A stretch of DNA of 9,075 nt from CAYJIL01 sp964370235 (GTDB lineage Bacteria > Bacteroidota > Bacteroidia > Bacteroidales > Rikenellaceae), in the NCBI GenBank assembly GCA_964370235.1, contig CAYJIL010000091.1, forward strand, positions 1 through 9,075, given 5' to 3'. The notes beneath the pieces were generated by a model. It had not been told where the DNA came from and ran no database searches. It worked only from the letters and a program-made list of their open reading frames with translations. The position numbers and the translations under genes were made by a program. Each line of letters opens with the position of its first letter. Within the stretch, counting starts at the first letter, position 1. Below are positions 7,151 through 9,075 of this stretch, piece by piece.

Positions 7151-8143
7151 ATGAAAAAAAGTATTGAGAACTATATTGCCATTCTAGTGGCATTATTCGG
7201 TTTATTTGGATTCGTTATTGAATTGGCTGCAAACACGCCATCGTCTCAGAATAATGCGCATACGAATACAAATTTCTACCACGTGAACGAGTTGCGCAAA
7301 TCATTGGGAACACAACCTCTTAACAGAAACGCAAGCCTAGATAGAGCAGCACAAATAAGAGCCGTAGAATTAGCCGAACTGTTTAGCCATACACGCCCCG
7401 ATGGTAGAGACCCATACACATCGATGACTGAAAATGGCTATAACCACACATACGCTGCCGAAAATATTGCGCATATTCCCACTAGTTCGGGCGATGGAAT
7501 AGGAGAATCTTTCTTTCAAAACTGGAAAGAGAGCCCGGGACACTATCGCAATATGACAAACCCCAACTACAAGGATATAGGTATTGGAATTTACAATGTT
7601 GGTAACGACTGGTATGCAGTTCAGCTATTTGGTGCGAGTTCAGACAAGCAACAAAGCTATACACCCGAGAATGAAACCAAGCAAGAACCAGAAATCGAAA
7701 CAAATATTGAAACAGTCGTAGACTACTCATACGATAGTAGCACTGGCCAAAATGAAATAGCAAACCAAACCTTATCGCTGTTTAATAAAATGCGTAGGTC
7801 GGCAGGGGTTACGGCACTTAACTATAATCCATTGCTAGAAAGAGCCGCACTAACTAGAGCACGAGAATTAGCAGGTTACGCTAGCGAATTTCGCCCCGAT
7901 GGACGTGAAACAGTTACTGCAATAGAAGATATAGGCTATAATTACGAGCGCTTTATCTATATGTTTATGCACACTACAGAAGATGCTAGGTCACTTGCCG
8001 AAACGGTTTACCAACAAATTGCAACACAAGAGAGTGATGCACAAATTATGGTTGATTCGAAACTAAAGGACATTGGAATTTCTTACTACCAACAAGATGA
8101 TGTTTGGCACGTTGTTATATTTATTGCAACTAGAGCCCAGTAG
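7151..8143 (+). CDS. Exported protein with two CAP/SCP domains, the second degenerate
   Basis: Secreted or membrane-tethered protein of 330 aa with two CAP (SCP/PR-1-like) domains. Residues 8-28 form a long hydrophobic stretch, either a signal peptide (cleavage near AANT) or an uncleaved anchor. CAP domain 1 (about 44-162) has the classical set: E73, H80 in FSHTRPDGR, AENIA with E104, and WKESPGHYRNM with H131, closing with DWYAVQLFG. A Glu/Thr/Gln-rich linker (165-200) leads to CAP domain 2 (about 203-326). This domain keeps the fold pattern (RPDGR, KDIGI, DVWHVVIF) and E239, but H80, E104 and H131 are replaced by E246, Y270 and D296. Bacterial CAP proteins are mostly uncharacterised, and no enzymatic activity should be assumed. 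The ATG at 7151 is the first in frame and is preceded by TCGAT. The gene is divergent from the DUF169 gene and has no clear terminator. Confidence 0.92.
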   Translation: MKKSIENYIAILVALFGLFGFVIELAANTPSSQNNAHTNTNFYHVNELRKSLGTQPLNRNASLDRAAQIRAVELAELFSHTRPDGRDPYTSMTENGYNHTYAAENIAHIPTSSGDGIGESFFQNWKESPGHYRNMTNPNYKDIGIGIYNVGNDWYAVQLFGASSDKQQSYTPENETKQEPEIETNIETVVDYSYDSSTGQNEIANQTLSLFNKMRRSAGVTALNYNPLLERAALTRARELAGYASEFRPDGRETVTAIEDIGYNYERFIYMFMHTTEDARSLAETVYQQIATQESDAQIMVDSKLKDIGISYYQQDDVWHVVIFIATRAQ

Positions 8144-8252
8144 CGAAGGTTTGCAAGTTTTATAGGTGCTTAATAACTAGGCCACACATGCAAAAAGAGA
8201 CATAATTTATGCTTAAAAGTTACCCTAAGTCAAGCCTCTAAACACCAAAGTA

Positions 8253-8762
8253 ATGGATATATTGAACATAGCCACACAGTGGGCAAAAGCAGAGATATTT
8301 TCATCAAAATTTTTCGTTATTATAGCAGTTCTACTCATAGCCACTTCTATCGGATTTTGGCAATTGGGTAAGTCGGAACTTGCTAGGTCATATATTGTCC
8401 CTATGGCTATTTGCGGAGGGCTACTTATGGTTATTGGCATTGGTCTCACATATAACAACGAGCAACGCTTAAAGGCGTTCCCCACAGCATATGACAAAGA
8501 CAAAGTTGAGTTTGTGCAATCGGAGCTAAAGCGCACCGAGGCCACTATCAAGCAAACCGAAAACACAATTTTTAAATGGATTCCCATCATCATTATCACA
8601 GCTGCTCTACTCATTATCTTTGTCGATAAACCATCGTGGAGGGCGGCGTGCATAACCACAATTGCAATGATGGTGGTTCTTTTGATTGTAGATAGCAACT
8701 CACACTCACGCATAGTAAGCTATAACAAAGCATTAAAGTCTGTGGTGGCCAACAGCAAATAG
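8253..8762 (+). CDS. Conserved four-helix inner-membrane protein, function unknown
   Basis: Small integral membrane protein of 169 aa that I cannot assign to a named family, although similar uncharacterised proteins occur in Bacteroidota. Four hydrophobic helices are visible, at about 20-38, 46-67, 108-124 and 129-147. They form two hairpins separated by a hydrophilic, probably helical segment (68-107) rich in Lys, Glu and Thr. An amphipathic N-terminal stretch (MDILNIATQWAKAEIFSS) precedes the first helix, and there is no cleavable signal. The sequence around the third and fourth helices (IFVDKPSWRAACITTIAMM, 122-140) looks like the most constrained part. The start ATG at 8253 lies in a CCAAAGTAATGG context. 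The gene begins 109 bp after the CAP gene on the same strand and faces the PH-domain gene convergently with 26 bp between stops. No function is proposed. Confidence 0.82.
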   Translation: MDILNIATQWAKAEIFSSKFFVIIAVLLIATSIGFWQLGKSELARSYIVPMAICGGLLMVIGIGLTYNNEQRLKAFPTAYDKDKVEFVQSELKRTEATIKQTENTIFKWIPIIIITAALLIIFVDKPSWRAACITTIAMMVVLLIVDSNSHSRIVSYNKALKSVVANSK

Positions 8763-8788
8763 AACGATTCCTAAAATATTTGATATTA

Positions 8789-9075
8789 TTAAATATCCCA
8801 GTCCCAAAAGCGCAAAGTGCCTTTATTATCGTTAATGTGAGTGGTTATTTTGGGATTTACTGCCTTTAACTGCTCAATGAATTCACGCTCTCTCACAGGA
8901 GAGATAAGGATAGATTGATTTACCCCATTCAGATAGAATGTTAGGCTCAACCGCCTAAGAGACAGTGCAGGAGAAGATAATGGATTATACGACCGCTTAA
9001 CAGTGTGTATTTGAACAATATCGACATCTAGCATCGTTATCCCAATACATTTAACGGTTAACCTATCCTCATTAA
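8789..9075 (-). CDS. Bacterial PH-like domain protein (bPH_4/PF06713 type), C-terminal part, start outside the window
   Basis: Partial gene. The frame stays open through the right edge (about 13 more codons read NEDRLTVKCIGIT before the Met at 9034), so that internal ATG is not the true start. The visible part, about 95 residues, matches the C-terminal half of a bacterial PH-like domain: an Ile-rich strand (DIVQIHTVKRSY), the SSPALSLRRLSL signature strand, a strand ending in SILISP, then the helix REREFIEQLKAVNP that closes the domain. A short tail with FWDWDI ends at the TAA. Such domains usually sit behind one or two membrane helices, which would lie beyond the edge here; the function is unknown. 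It is convergent with the four-helix membrane protein. Confidence 0.74.
   Translation of the reverse strand, partial: NEDRLTVKCIGITMLDVDIVQIHTVKRSYNPLSSPALSLRRLSLTFYLNGVNQSILISPVREREFIEQLKAVNPKITTHINDNKGTLRFWDWDI

Noticed and set aside
8201..8211. CATAATTTATG palindrome upstream of the four-helix membrane protein gene as an operator.
   Set aside because: Short, AT-rich and without a second copy or a promoter next to it, so likely chance.
8225..8713. A 162-codon open frame on the minus strand opposite the four-helix membrane protein.
   Set aside because: The plus-strand frame has clean membrane helices with a polar loop and a good start. The antisense frame shows no family features.
8776..8796. 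Inverted repeat ATATTT/AAATAT between the convergent membrane-protein and PH-domain genes, a possible bidirectional terminator.
   Set aside because: The stem is six A:T pairs with a 9-nt loop and no adjoining T-run, too weak to call.

Overview
This window looks like chromosomal DNA from a member of the Bacteroidota, most likely Bacteroidales. The evidence is the gene content (a GH97 and a GH65 glycosidase beside a SusR/DUF6377-type membrane regulator), signal peptides cleaved before Gln, A-rich stretches in place of Shine-Dalgarno sites, and promoter elements of the Bacteroides type (TAnnTTTG at -7). It holds seven protein-coding genes and no rRNA, tRNA, CRISPR array, insertion sequence or phage gene that I can recognise.

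Left part (1-6008), a small alpha-glucan locus read leftwards. A SusR-like inner-membrane regulator (4407-6008) lies 158 bp upstream of a two-gene operon: a periplasmic GH65 glycosidase (2230-4248), then an inverting-type GH97 alpha-glucosidase (121-2229). The stop of the first enzyme abuts the start of the second, and a strong intrinsic terminator (54-94) closes the unit. The promoter region carries a perfect Bacteroides -7 element and two identical 11-bp direct repeats 33 bp apart, which are a plausible operator. No SusC/SusD pair lies in the window. The likely scheme is that the regulator senses an alpha-gluco-oligosaccharide in the periplasm and switches on two exo-acting enzymes that release glucose. 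Conserved residues place the GH65 protein with kojibiose-hydrolase-like hydrolases rather than phosphorylases. GH65 and GH97 also occur together in dextran utilisation loci, so dextran-type or branched alpha-glucans are the first substrate guess.

Middle part (6257-8143), a divergent pair. A DUF169 protein of unknown function is read leftwards, and an exported protein with two CAP/SCP domains is read rightwards. The second CAP domain has lost nearly all of the expected pocket residues. The 156-bp spacer contains a good promoter for the DUF169 gene.

Right part (8253-9075). A four-helix membrane protein of unknown function is read rightwards. It is followed, convergently after 26 bp, by the C-terminal part of a bacterial PH-like domain protein whose start lies beyond the right edge.

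Nothing here amounts to a clear new defence or mobile system. The points most worth following up are the SusCD-less GH65-GH97-SusR unit with its direct repeats, and the tandem CAP protein with a degenerate second domain.
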